Origin: Carya illinoinensis
Taxonomy: Eukaryota > Streptophyta > Magnoliopsida > Fagales > Juglandaceae
Assembly (NCBI RefSeq): GCF_018687715.1
Contig: NC_056767.1
Location: 1-64,000, forward strand
DNA length: 64,000 bases
Direction of reading: 5' to 3'
The number at the start of each line of letters is the position of its first letter. The stretch's first letter is position 1. Made by a program: the position numbers and the translations under genes. Under the pieces are notes generated by a model, which had not been told where the DNA came from, searched no databases, and saw nothing but the letters and a program-made list of their open reading frames with translations. Shown in pieces: positions 45,795 to 61,149 of this stretch.

Positions 45795-46027
45795 ATTGGA
45801 ATAGTATTTCTTATTATTTTAAAATAAGTTACAATCCGTATGTCTTATAGACTACAAGGATAAGGGAAATAATAATAAAAGGAAAGAATGACAATTGCTA
45901 GAAAATCTCCTAGAATATCTCCTAAGAATATATACTAGAATATCTCTTAAGAATATTTACATAATTACATAAATTTCACCTATAATTCAGGGAGAGTTGA
46001 CTGGATAAATTTGAAAATTTTCCAACA
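45795..46027 (-). repeat. 3' LTR (partial) of the copia fossil
   Basis: Starts TGTTGG right after the polypurine tract and includes repeated AGAATATCTCCTA-like words (GAATATATACTAGAATATCTC). The distal end is unclear and no partner LTR is in the window. Confidence 0.55.
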
Positions 46028-47530
46028 CTTCCCCTCAAGCTGGTTTGAAGATGTCTTCTATAGCTGCCAATCAAATTTCAAATTGCTTCTTTGGTAGTCC
46101 TTTTGTAAGTATATCTACTACTTGTTCAATAGTAAAGATAAAGGGTAAACAAGTCAGTTCACTGTCCAGCTTCTTCTTTATAAAATGATTGTTGACCTCA
46201 ACGTGTTTTGTTTTATCATGAAGCACTGAATTGTGAGCAATGGCTATGACATATTTGTTATCACAATACAGTCTCATAGGTAGTGGATTAGTGACTTTCA
46301 ATTCTTACAATAATTTCTTAATCCACAACACTTCACAATTTCCATGAGCAATTGCTCTAAGTTCTACCTTTGCACTACTCGTAATTACCACATTTTGTTT
46401 TTTGCTATGCCATGTAACCAAATTTTTTACCAACAAAGGCACAATAACCAGAAGTTGATCTTCTATCGATTATACTCCCACCCCAATCTGCATCATTGTA
46501 TACCTCAACTTGTAGATGTCTATGGTCTTCAATCAATAGACCTTTTTCTGGAGTTCCCTTTAAATATCTCAGGATTCTATAAATTGCATCAAAGTGGTTA
46601 GGCCCTGGTGAGTGCATGAATTGGCTTACCATACTAATAGCAAAGGCTATGTCAGGACGTGTATGTGATAGATAAAGTAACTTTCTAACCAATTTTTGGT
46701 ACTGGTCTCTATTGGTTACTTTCTCAGGCTTGACTTTGCAAATTCCATACCGAGAAAATACTTCAAGTCACCCAAGTCTTTAATCTCAAATTCATTAGCA
46801 AGCATCTATTTTAATTTCTCAAGTTCTTTGTTGTCATTACCTATCAAAATAATATCATCAACATAGACAATTAGAATAGCAACCTTCCCTTCACTTGAGT
46901 GCTTATAGAACATGGTGTGATCAACTCGACCATAGCATTAACCATGACCCTTTACAGCCTTCCCAAAGAGTTCAAACCAAGCTCTCGGAGATTGCTTGAG
47001 CCCATACAATGCCTTTTTAATTTACACACCTTATCTTTGCCAAGATTACCTTCAAAACCTGGTGGTAATTCCACAAACACTCCATCCTCTAGATCTCCAT
47101 TTAAAAAAGCATTTTTTAAATCCAATTGGTGTAAGGGCTAGTTAGAATGTACAACTAACTGCTAAGGAGAGTAACACTCGGATTGAGTTTATCTTGGCCA
47201 TTGAAGCAAAAGTTTCTTGATAGTCAATTCCGTATGTTTGTGTAAAACTTTTTGCAACGAGTCTCGCATTATATCTCTCTATACTGCAATGAGCCTTGCA
47301 TTTAACTGTAAACACCCATTTGCAACCTACAGTTTTATTTTCCTTTGGTAAATCAACAATTTCCCAAGTACTGTTATTCTGTAATACATTCATGTCTTCA
47401 ATAACTGCTAAGTTCTAATCCGGATGATCCATACCTTTCTTAATGGTCCTTGGAACAAATAAGTGAGAAATATTGGATATAAAGGCCTTATAATTCCAAG
47501 AGAGTCCTTGATTTTTTTTAATATGTGCAT
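45795..47530 (-). mobile_element. Ty1/copia fossil with 3' LTR
   Basis: Minus-strand pol remnants in order: connection and RT start ([19 protein letters not shown] at 47142-47393), RT active site YVDDI near 46860, then RT/RNase H (MVRKLLYLSHTRPDIAFAIS, VYNDADWGG, CDNKYVIAIAHNSVLHDKTKHVE). A polypurine tract (AGCTTGAGGGGAAG) ends at 46028, directly followed by TGTTGGAAAATTTTC, the 3' LTR start at 46027. gag, protease and integrase are missing and frames are broken, although YVDDI is intact. The far LTR edge is approximate. Confidence 0.85.
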
Positions 47531-47594
47531 TTTTCAATGCGATGGTATTTTTTTAATATGATTTTGTCTGCATATATAACGACAATATTTTATT

Positions 47595-47830
47595 TGCATT
47601 TGTCTAATGGTAACATTTTTTGTCCTTTTATATAACATTAATATTTTTTCCCTTACTCCAACGGTAACACATCTTTTCCATGTGACGACGATAATAGTTG
47701 TTGTCATTTCTTTGATGGTAACATTTTTTGTCTTTTTTTTAACAGTAACATTTTTTATCTACACTCCGACAGTAACATTATTTGTCCTATATGTAATGGT
47801 AAATTTTTTTCTGTATAAATAGGGCTTTTG
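47595..47830 (+). repeat. Six ~27-bp degenerate repeats ending at a TATA box
   Basis: Units beginning NGGTAACATTTTTTGTC or close relatives occur near 47606, 47660, 47713, 47740, 47767 and 47794. The last runs into TGTATAAATAGGGC (47812-47825). It looks like a decayed promoter array of a transposon gene, but no plus-strand coding sequence follows. Confidence 0.6.
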
Positions 47831-48137
47831 GTTCCATTCACATTCTCAAGAACCCAAGTCTAATTCCATCTTAAAGAGAAATGTAAATTATTATTGTAAT
47901 ATGTTCATTATCTATAATAGTTTAAACAATTATAACGCCGAACTTATCAATAGATTCTATCCATGCACAAAATCATTCTCAACATCTTTAAACTTCTAGA
48001 ATAAATACCACCAAATATACAAATTATATAACATACATCCCAGTGTTAGACAGTAACAGCCAACCTCAGTCTCAAACTCACTGATTAATGTTGTCAAAAT
48101 TATACAAATTATACTTTATCTTTATAACAAACAAATT

Positions 48138-48140
<3 letters not shown>

Positions 48141-48177
<37 letters not shown>
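48141..48177. repeat. A-homopolymer of about 37 bp
   Basis: Uninterrupted A run after TTACAT, followed by CCAAAGTC. Could be a retroposon tail, but no retroposon body was recognised. Confidence 0.8.
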
Positions 48178-48179
<2 letters not shown>

Positions 48180-48289
48180 AAAGTCAATTTTGTTTAGCAT
48201 TACGTCTTGCCATGATTTCACTTTGACGTTGCTAGAAATATATTCATCATAGTCCAAGCAAGGTACTCATATCGATTAGCATTATTCAC

Positions 48290-49870
48290 TCATCTCTTTC
48301 TCACTGATCTCTCTGCTCTCTGATCCGCTTCCCTCCAGGCGAATTCCAGTTTCTAGGCCTCAATCTTTCGTCCTCTTGTCGGATTTTATTTTCCTCTCTT
48401 TCTCGATCGTATTGCATTTTCTCGGCCTTAAGCTAAAAAAACTCTTTCTCCTAAGCACGTGACTCCTTAAGAAGAGTATAATCCAGCTTGCTCAACTCAA
48501 CCATCTCTTCTACTGGCCTGCTTTGGGCCTTACGTTTTGCTTAGGGGTGTAACCGGTTCGGTCCGGTTTGGTTTTGGACAAAATTTAAGACTGAACCGGT
48601 ATGTACCGGTTTAGTATTTTCAAAACCGATTACGCACCGGTTACCCTCTTAAACCGATACTCCAGTTTTATCAGTTTCAGGTTCGGTTCAGTCCAGTTTT
48701 AATGTATTATATTATATAATATAGTATATAATACTATAGTGATAATATATTATAGTATATTATAATATATATTATAACTGTATTATAGACTATAGTGATA
48801 TATTATAGCATATTATAATATATAGTGATATAGTATTAGAATAACTATTAATATGCACTATATAATATTAGTATATTATTAATACAATAAACAAAATGAT
48901 ATAAGATTTTAAAATTTAATATTATATTAATTGGTAATTTATCATATAATACAAAACTATTATATATAATTATATATTATATATAAAAATTATATATAAT
49001 AGAAAGAATTAACATATATATAAACCAGTCCGGTTTGGTTCGGTCTGGTTTTAAAAAAAGAAAAATTGAAACTGGACCTATTTTGACCGGTTTTAAGAAA
49101 AATAAAACTAGTATCGGACCGAACTAAACTTTGAACCAAACTGATCCCACCGGTTCACCGATTTATTTTACACCCCTAGTTTTGCTTTCTCAACTTTCCT
49201 TCTCATTGGCCTCTCCAATTCAATGACATCATTGTCAACAACATTCTTGACCTCGATACCACATATTGAATCTACAGTAGCAGCTGAGGTACGAGTCAGG
49301 GTCAGAGAGATCGTCAACTTTCGCTTTGGACCGTTCTTTATGTAACACTAAATCCATTTGGGTTTATCCTTCAATAGATGCCAACAATACTCAAACTGAA
49401 AGGAGGTTTTCTCCAGCGATTAGTACATGATCTTCTTTTTGTCAAACTTGCAATTAAAGAATAAAATGGTAAAATTAATGACCAAGTAGGTAAAGGAAAC
49501 ATAACTTATAAAAAAGCAAATGCCAAAAGCATATCAAAGTGGATGGTTATACATTGTTTTGCTTGGTCATTCCACTTTGATTCAACCTTTCCACTTGAGC
49601 CAGTTTAGCATAGAATTTGTTGATTGTCTTTTGAATGGTCGACCACCGATATATTAAGGACTCAACACTCCACTTAATTGTACTTTCTTTATACTCATTG
49701 AAGTAATGACTATTTTTTTTTCAAAGTTAGGTGCTTAGATGGCATCAACGCTAGTATTCAGCCATGCTGAGATAAGTAACTTGTCTTCTTCGAGATGAAG
49801 TTCGCACCTCTGGCTGCTTTTCTTATGGAGAAAGGCTCTCTACTTGGGGTAAAGGTGGAGAGTCATCAAA
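48290..49870 (-). pseudogene. PIF/Harbinger ORF1-like (SANT / NAM-associated) fossil
   Basis: Minus-strand pieces match the ORF1/Myb-like protein of plant PIF/Harbinger elements and related domesticated proteins: LEEDKLLISAWLNTS (near 49780), RWSTIQKTINKFYAKL with NQSGMTKQ (near 49580-49650), FEYCWHLLKDKPKW (near 49360-49400), then ELERPMRRKVEKAKR (near 49187-49240) and PVEEMVELSKLD (near 48500). Stops and frameshifts make it non-functional. A hAT MITE at 48542-49178 splits it in the EKAKR region. No PIF transposase ORF was recognised nearby. Confidence 0.7.
48542..49178. mobile_element. hAT-type MITE, 637 bp, with 8-bp TSD
   Basis: Terminal repeats TAGGGGTGTAA and TTACACCCCTA, flanked by perfect GTTTTGCT duplications (48534-48541, 49179-49186). 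The 8-bp TSD is diagnostic of the hAT superfamily. The ends are rich in CGGTTCGGTCCGGTTTGG-like words, and the interior is almost pure A/T. Non-coding. Confidence 0.93.
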
Positions 49871-54052
<4,182 letters not shown>

Positions 54053-54479
54053 TGTTATGAACCCATTAGGTAGAACTCACCCTTGAAAATCAATTTGCAA
54101 GGAAAAGGTGCCTAGGGACTTATAAACCATCAACCAATTACATATTTAGTCGATGTGTGATCGTAACAACCACCACGCTCCGCTACTGACGTCCACGGCA
54201 GTCTTGGCGCTTACATGGGCTGTCTGTGCACTAGGTCTTTCCTAGCCCCGAACGAACACTGCCATGCCAACATCACCCCTTGTGCCACACGAATTGCAAC
54301 CATCGCAATATGGCCTTAGAATTGCATTTCATACTGCATACATAGGGCAGCTCTGATACCATGTGTTATGAACTCATTAGATAGAACTTACACTTAAAAA
54401 TAAGCTTGTAAGGGAAAGATGCATAGGGGCTTATAAACTATCAACCAATCTCATACTTAGTTGACGTGGGATTGTAACA
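54053..54479 (-). mobile_element. TRIM element 1, perfect TSD, 3' of the WDR26 gene
   Basis: Two 116-bp terminal direct repeats (54053-54168 and 54364-54479) starting TGTTATGAAC and ending GTAACA, with a 195-bp core. GCTCTGATACCA at 54350-54361 is the exact reverse of the TGGTATCAGAGC primer-binding site, two bases from the right repeat. The flanks AGAAA (54048-54052 and 54480-54484) are a perfect 5-bp duplication. About 20 of 116 positions differ between the repeats by eye, so the insertion is old. Non-coding; a different family from TRIMs 2-4. Confidence 0.93.
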
Positions 54480-54658
54480 AGAAACAAAAGAGTAACCTAG
54501 TTTATTGCTTGATTGGCAGATACCAGTAGCACTTTTAGCTGTTATAAATGCCAAGAACTTAAGCAAAATATGGATTTCATCTACTATTATAAATTCTTTC
54601 AAAAAACATTTGCTTTCTTACAATCTCAACAAATTTTTGGATGTCTTAGAAAATCGTT

Positions 54659-54877
54659 TCAAATTCTTCCATTCGAGCAACAAGTGATGCCATTACTATG
54701 CGAGTCTCGGCGTGTCAAGTTGAGCTCATCTAAACCCCATATTCGAATAGTATGATCATCGCTGGCGGAAGCCAACATGTAAAGATTTGTAGGATTCCAG
54801 CTCACACAATTAACAGCTCCCGAATGCCCTAGCAATGCCTGTAGGAGTTCCTCAGAACCTCTGTGCCATATATACAC
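54659..54877 (-). CDS. WDR26: WDR26-like exon 4 (C-terminus)
   Basis: 72 codons plus [23 protein letters not shown] to the end. Acceptor TTATGTAG. The last WD40 blade ([13 protein letters not shown]) lies here, with a short tail. Confidence 0.92.
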   Translation of the reverse strand: MYIWHRGSEELLQALLGHSGAVNCVSWNPTNLYMLASASDDHTIRIWGLDELNLTRRDSHSNGITCCSNGRI

Positions 54878-55555
54878 CTACATAAGAAATTGCAAACCTT
54901 GAATTTCAATTGGAGTGCGCTTCTTTTTTATTGAAAAGAAAAGAGAAACATATCTAACCATTTTATAAATAGCGTGAGTGAGAAGAAATAATGAACAGTT
55001 GCAAGTTCTTTCAGGTATGTCTACAGGTCTGGTTTGGTTACCAAACTTATCTTATCTCATCTTATATAATCATTATAACTTTTTAAAATTCACATACAAA
55101 ATATAATAAACAATTCAACTTTTCAAAAGAAAAATAATATTAAAAAATTATATTCTAACAATATTTATTTAACTTTTATCTTATTTCATTTTATCTCATT
55201 TGTGTAACCAAACGAGACCGAGTTCTCCCAAGTATATAATCCAATCAATTTGTGATTCCCTACTGAAAACTTTTAGATCAACTGCCTTCCTTGGATTAGC
55301 GAGATTTTAACCAAGGTTGTCATATCTATGGTGTTCTCATCTTAGGCCAATGATAAAATTAAAAAAATTAAAAAAAAGGATCAAATATGACGAATTTAAG
55401 ATTGCATGAAACCCAAAATTATTTCTACTGAGAAGAAAATAACTTTTATGATCATAGGCCACAAATTGCACCACATCGAATGCAATGTCGATTGTTTCTC
55501 GAAACAAATGATGAAAGTCAATGATTGAAGGGACCCTAGCAACACGATCCCGCAC

Positions 55556-55590
<35 letters not shown>

Positions 55591-58500
55591 AAAAGATAAA
55601 AAACATTTTCCCTATCCTTCATTTTTATTATTTTATATTTTAAATGATCCTAGTGTCCAACCCCTTGCTCCTTGGGACTGGAGATACCATTCAAATCCAA
55701 AGGCCATGAACAACGTATACCTTCGGGCCACTATTTATGAACAACTCATCTCACCTAATCATTACAATTTTTCTAACTTCCAACATAAAATATAATAAAC
55801 AATTTAACTTTTTCAAATTCTAAAATAATAATAATATTAAAAAATAATATTTTATTATTTTATCTCAACTCAACTCACTATCAAAACTGGCCAGACAAAA
55901 GAGTTGGGTCCAAAGTCAGCTTACCTGTGAATCCTCACTCCCGCTGGCAATAAAGGCTTGCTCAAATCCACCCAAACAAGATCTAATGACAAATCTGGAA
56001 CACTTGTGACCTTTGTACTTTGCCACAACCTTTAGATCACCCTCTATACTCCAAAGATGAATTTCTTGATTTATAAGATTGACCAGTAGGAATTTATTGT
56101 CCTTTGACAAGGAGAACGAAGTAATTGCTTCCTCCTCTTCAACCAATCTCTCAAATTTTGCCTCCCTGTCAAGCAATAATATTGAGGTTTCTTTGCATAT
56201 GCTTATGATCCTCTTTCCATCATCAGTTACAGCCATGTCTGATATCCTGAGTGTTTGCTGCCCTTTCCAACATTCCAGCTCTCTTCCATCCAAATCCCAG
56301 AGGCAGATACTCTTGTCAGTCATACCAGAGAATATCCCTCTACCATCAGGGAACCATCCACAAGAAATCAGGCCAACATTGTTTTTCTCATAAACAAGGA
56401 GGCATTCTCCAGATATGACATCCCAACGTTTAATGACCTCCTCCAGTCCACACGTGAGGAGCTGGCGATCATTCGGACCCCATGACACCATCAACACTGG
56501 CTTCTGGTGGCCAGTTAGTTTATGCTTCAATGAAACACGACCATCCTCTTTAACCTAAAAGGGTGGAATTTCTAAATCCTTTAAGAGAACATTCTGAAAC
56601 AAGAAATTGACATTTGTATAACTGGGAAGGTGACATTCCAGAAACAGTAACAAATATAGTAAGATAAATGGTACAACAAGATGTATTTGACAGTCAGAAG
56701 TCTCTGAAATTTCTGCCATTTCCTCAAATACCCAGATGCCATGCAACATCATAAGCATCCAATTCAGACACTAAGAGAGAGAGAGAGAGAGAGTAAAAAG
56801 TTAAATTACTTTCGACCGATTAAAGCCAATAATCAGATAAACAGTTACCTCCCATATAATTGCTGATTGATCTTTCGATGATGAAGCTAAATATTTCCCA
56901 TCATGTGAAAATTCCAAAAACCAAACTTCATCAGTATGTTCTTGAAGTATCTGTCAGATTCAATGAGCAAAATTTTCAATTTACAGTCCATCTCTAAGGC
57001 ACATAAGAAATAAATAAAACGCCCATTGCATAGGCAGCTTAACTTTAATAAATCACAAATATACAGTAGCATTTTGAGAGAATAGAACTTCATTATCAGT
57101 GACAATAAAATCTAAACTGGCGTGTATGATGTTTCATTGAAAATTTTTTTAACAAAAAGAATCTCACCAAGACTAAAGGCATAACTTTTTTCGATACTAA
57201 AGGCCTGACGGGATTGTTGACCCTCAAGCCTCAAGGCTCAAGTAGGAAATCAATGACTTACCTTCTCCTCAGTCGGGTGGGCATGAGGGGTAATAAGACG
57301 AAAACCTTAGGCAAGAATAGTTTGGTGCTTAGTACTTTGACAAACGTTTGCAGTGGTTTGACCATGATTCATGACACATTATGTAATGATCTAAGAAAGG
57401 CTCAAGCCACATTAGGTACTATAATTCAAAAAGACTAGTCAATATTATAATTGGAGCTAAATGAAGTCATTAAAAAGGGCACGAAATTCTCTCTCCTAAA
57501 CAATGTGAGATTTAATTTTTTTTATAAGTACTTTTTTTGTATTGGCACTGGGTGTTTGAGAACAGCGTCCCAACTAATCCTAGGGGTACACAGATCCTCG
57601 GCAATGAGCTTCCTGCAAGTGCACCTCAAGTAATTCAATGGAAAAATCTCCTAGTTCGATGGTTCCTAGAGATTGTTTGCACCCAAGGGGATTTGAACCT
57701 TAGACCTAGGGAGAGTATACCCCCAAGCCCAAGGCCTTTACCACCTAAGCCAACCCCTAGGGGCTAAAAATGTGAGATTTAATTAACTATCTTCCTATAC
57801 TCATTCCAAGGTATTACAATATCCACCTCTTATACCCTTGACGTCTTTACCAAGCCCTTCCAACATAAGTCGCACAACTAAAGTCCCACAATTCTGGCTG
57901 AATTTGACTTTAATACCATTTGTAATAACCCAAGAAAAACTTAAGCCACATCCTAGGCCTATTCTCCAAAAGGAATTGGCAATGTTATAATTGTAGCCCA
58001 TTAGAATCATCATAAAAGGCAATAACTTCTCTCTCGCAAAAAATGTGGGATCCCATTCACCACCTTCATATAGGCTTATAGCCAAAACTGAGGTATTACA
58101 CATTACCTTCATCAACACTTGGACATTTAAAATGGAAATCCTTACATTGTTTGTTCTCATCAGTAAGAATATGAAAATACAATTTTATGATTTCTGCGAA
58201 TGATGATGCTAACATTGTCTTACAGCTCATGCCATGTCCCATCGCTAAGGTATGAGTCTCAAAATTCAGCATGCCTCCATGGATGTAAAAGGTTTTCTGT
58301 CACTGAAGTTTTACCAGATGTATGAACAATACTACCTTAGCTCTATGCTAACACAACATAGAAGCCAAAAAAAAACACCTTCAACATACAAACTGACATC
58401 AAGAAAGTTTTGACAGATAGCAACACAGACAGGAAAATAGATTATCTTCACCGGTTTCAATAAATAAGCCATCCCACTAATCAACAATTGTATTATATTT

Positions 58501-59389
58501 TGCATGCTCTACAAACAAAGCTCAAGAACTGCAAATGAAGCAACTGGGGAAAACAGGAACAAACAACCATAAAGCTAGAAGGCACCCTAACCTGTAACGT
58601 TTGAGAAGGAATTTGGTTTTTCCCACAATGATGATCCGAGTACAAAGACAAATCACTATCCAAAGTGTTGTGAAATATACAAGCATCTCGCTGCACATCA
58701 AGAGCCTGTTCAACTAGATGTTCTAACCTTTTTTCAGGTGTCATTACTGCTGCAGGAAGCACCTTCTGCAGTGTCTCCAAAATATTTGACCGTGACTTTA
58801 CAACATCAATATCTTGACTGGAAAGCCCAAGTCTTACATACTGTGAAGGTGCGACAATGCAGGCAGCAAGCTCATGAACTCGACTCACATTAACACAGAG
58901 AGGTACAATCTCATTCCGTAAAGTATCTAAAGCATCGGTTACTTTTTCCATTTTCAGATGCTCGAGGAACTTCTGCTCCAATATCAGGAAAGATGTTGAT
59001 TTCACAGTTTTCTCATCCAAGACACCAATTGTATGCAGCATAGCCACACATTCATTCCATTTTCCATCATTCACTCGCTGCATAAGCAAATTAAATACTG
59101 ATGAGTGCAATGTTATACCTGACTCTTCCTCTAAAAGGGCCCCACTCTTATCATATCCAAGTGAATACAATGCCCTAGTTATAATTTTGATGAATTCTGA
59201 TCGTTTGATAATTCCTTTCGAACCAATAGTTTCTTCATCCCCATGTGAGGGTAGAGGCCTAGCCATTGAATATCCCATAGAGCAAGCTACGGGCTGCATA
59301 TGAGATAAGTCTTTCAATAAGCTATTTGATTCAGCCAAACAAATTTTTGTGCGTTTCAATGGCGGTTCATTGTCCTCTATACCTCCCAT
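54659..59389 (-). CDS. WDR26: WDR26-like LisH-CTLH-WD40 protein (4 exons)
   Basis: Exons 59389-58592, 56950-56849, 56554-55925 and 54877-54659, all phase 0 with GT-AG borders, give 582 residues (Arabidopsis WDR26, At5g08560, is about 590 by memory). LisH lies at residues 63-95 ([20 protein letters not shown]) and CTLH at about 100-165 ([20 protein letters not shown]). From residue 267 a WD40 propeller follows ([80 protein letters not shown] with DDHTIRIW at the end). The family includes Gid7/WDR26 subunits of the CTLH/GID ubiquitin ligase and plant scaffold proteins. Introns carry a TRIM with nested SINE, MITEs and a C31 run. Confidence 0.94.
55026..55219. mobile_element. MITE copy 7 in WDR26 intron 3
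   Basis: GGTCTGGTTTGGTTACCAAACTTATC..TCATTTGTGTAACCAAACGAGACC, with the family body CATTATAACTTTTTAAAATTCACATACAAAATATAATAAAC between. Confidence 0.78.
55558..55588. repeat. C31 homopolymer in WDR26 intron 3
   Basis: Uninterrupted 31 C, followed by A6. On the transcribed (minus) sense strand this is G31. Length is likely to be error-prone in assemblies. Confidence 0.9.
55725..55892. mobile_element. MITE copy 8 in WDR26 intron 3
   Basis: GGGCCACTATTTATGAACAACTCATCTCACC..CAACTCACTATCAAAACTGGCC with the family interior (ACATAAAATATAATAAACAATTTAAC, AATAATAATATTAAAAAATAATATTTTATT). It ends 33 bp from exon 3. Confidence 0.75.
55925..56554 (-). CDS. WDR26: WDR26-like exon 3
   Basis: 210 codons from [15 protein letters not shown] to GSEDSQ, several WD40 blades. 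Acceptor CTTTTAG, donor CAG|GTAAGC. Confidence 0.93.
56849..56950 (-). CDS. WDR26: WDR26-like exon 2
   Basis: 34 codons, [14 protein letters not shown] to SAIIWE, the first WD40 blade. Acceptor ATCTGACAG, donor GAG|GTAACT. Confidence 0.92.
57382..58100 (-). mobile_element. TRIM element 4 in WDR26 intron 1, with nested SINE
   Basis: Left repeat 57382-57818 (about 170 bp without the SINE) and right repeat 57921-58100 (180 bp), both TGTAAT..GGTATTACA. Flanks CATTA (57377-57381, 58101-58105) are a perfect 5-bp TSD. Just before the right repeat, GACTTTAATACCA is a decayed reverse tRNA-iMet binding site. Same family as TRIMs 2 and 3. Confidence 0.9.
57518..57768 (-). mobile_element. tRNA-derived SINE copy 3, nested in TRIM 4
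   Basis: Read on the minus strand: AGCCCCTAGGGGTTGGCTTAGGTGGTAAAGG (A-box region), GGTTCAAATCC B-box, then the shared GTGCAAACAATC, GAATTACTTGAGGTGCACTTGCAG and CACCCAGTGCCAATAC end and tail. The flanks AATGTGAGATTTAATT (57502-57517, 57769-57784) are a perfect 16-bp TSD. It inserted after the TRIM. The best-preserved of the three SINEs. Confidence 0.93.
58592..59389 (-). CDS. WDR26: WDR26-like exon 1 (LisH-CTLH)
   Basis: 266 codons from ATG at 59389 ([15 protein letters not shown]) to SQTLQ, donor CAG|GTTAGG. An in-frame read-through into the intron is not coding. Confidence 0.93.
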
Positions 59390-59569
59390 GAAATGCTTGA
59401 CTTAGCCCATATAAATTCTACAAGTCAGAGAGGAACAAACTTTAATAGGAGGAAAACCTTGATCTTAGAAGAATAATAATGACAAACTACCAGAAATTAT
59501 ATTATAAAATAGGCAATGGAGAAGGTTTAACAAAGAAATGGGTGATAGGCAAGGGTGATAGATTTATTG

Positions 59570-59715
59570 TAATGTTGGAGAGGGATTAGGGGTAATCACC
59601 ACATTGCATCTGTATAGAAGATGGTGCCTCTATGCTTAATGTGGTGCATATGGAATGAAAGAAATGGCCGCTGTTTCGATAATAGGGAACGCTCTCCGGA
59701 TGGTTTTAGGGCTTT
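59570..59715 (+). mobile_element. LINE zf-RVT-proximal fragment
   Basis: About 145 bp reads on the plus strand as the end of LINE ORF2 (KMVPLCLMWCIWNERNGRCF), resembling the LINE pieces at 28730 and 32213. No tail or duplication found. Confidence 0.6.
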
Positions 59716-60267
59716 AAAACTCAGCACTGAGATCAAAGGACAAGAAACTTAGATTAAAAGGGAAGACAATAATAATAATAATAATAATAATAATAAACGG
59801 TAATAATGAACAATGAGAAAGTAAAAAGATCAGGAAAGCGAGAAGCAATATTCTTTTTCTTACAATTAACTGTAATCATAAGCACAAGAGACCAAACAAT
59901 CCTTTTAAACTACCTGAAGAAGCCAAATTTCATAATCTCAAACACAGGTCTCCTTTTTCAAAAAAATCAGAAAGCTCAAATTTACGAAACTGAGGACTTT
60001 TCTGGATAAAACAACTACCACAAGAATTTATAACTGAAATTCCACCATCGCCATAACGAATTAAAAGAAAAATGAAAGTGGCATTTAGATGCAGTTTTGA
60101 AGATGATAAATGTAATCAGCTAGTATTCTCATTTATAACTATTATAATCAACCATTTTCTTAAGAGTAATAACAATAACCAAACAAAAAGAACACGAAGA
60201 AGACATCATCCACCAGACCCCGAATCAAACCAAAGAGAACGATGACTAGAACGATGACTTGGCCGCG

Positions 60268-60314
60268 CCCCCCCCCCCCCCCCCCCCTCCTCCTCCTCCT
60301 CCTCCTCCTCCTCC
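60268..60314. repeat. C20 homopolymer and (TCC)n microsatellite
   Basis: C20 at 60268-60287 followed by nine TCC units, in the presumed WDR26 leader intron. Confidence 0.9.
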
Positions 60315-60759
60315 GGCATGACAGAGAAAACTGTAATAATCTTTATGGAAAATCGCGAAATAAAAATGTAAATACAATTACCTATTAAAAAAAAAATGTA
60401 AATACAATTGCATAGAAGCATAGAAGGTAATGCTAAAAAGAACAGAACAATTATCATCGAATAGAAGATTAAGAGTAAAAACAAAAACAGCATAGAAAGA
60501 TGAAACCAATCTATGAACAAGGAGTAGAATTTCACACCAGAAAATACAATCTCGATAAAAACAATCCAAGTCAAAGATTCTTACTAAAAGGACAAAGTCC
60601 CCACAGAGCAAAATATGAGAGAAATCTAAAGAAAAAGAAAAATGGGTTTTCTACGGAGAGAATACGTACGGAGAAAGACAAGGAATAACCATACACGGAA
60701 GACCAAAAGCAGCACCGATTCAGACATGCAAGGAGTATATATATATGGATAGATACGGA

Positions 60760-61149
60760 TATATTTATTGAAAAAATATAATTATAATTATAATTGTATA
60801 TTAATCCATATACTAATATGATTTGATTAATTAAAAAATAAATTTTATTAAAAATAATATTAATTTAAATTTTAAATATAAATAAATACGTAGGTTAGTA
60901 TGTAATTTTATTTATAAATAACAAAATCCATAAAATATATATATTAGGCACTAATTCTGCTTTCGTCAGTTGGCAGAGAGGTGGAAGGGTCTTCAGATGC
61001 CACACGACTAATGTGATGACCACGCAACATGGATTGGACAGAGAGGAGGGTGGCATCTGTGTTTTGTCTCGAGAGAACCAAATTAGAAAATCGAGGATGG
61101 TATATCTTGCCGGAACTAACCAAATCAAAAGATGAAGGGTTTGTTTGAA
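60760..61149. other. Intergenic DNA, nothing recognised
   Basis: AT-rich spacer upstream of the WDR26-like promoter. The 77-codon minus ORF at 60895-61128 is unsupported. Confidence 0.5.

Larger units (their letters stand above)
59390..60735 (-). promoter_or_regulatory. WDR26-like 5' UTR with probable leader intron
   Basis: A TATA-like ATATATATATACT (60736-60748, minus strand) suggests transcription starts near 60705. A CT-rich leader (about 60600-60700) and the AG in GACTTGTAG about 28 bp above the ATG fit a leader intron. Inside it are a LINE fragment at 59570-59715 (WCIWNERNGRCFDNRERS-like on the plus strand), a TAA microsatellite (59769-59797), and C20 plus (TCC)9 at 60268-60314. Confidence 0.45.

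Noticed and set aside
54053..54479. Possible Cassandra TRIM
   Set aside because: Cassandra LTRs carry a 5S rRNA-like promoter; I see none in these LTRs, or in TRIMs 2-4.
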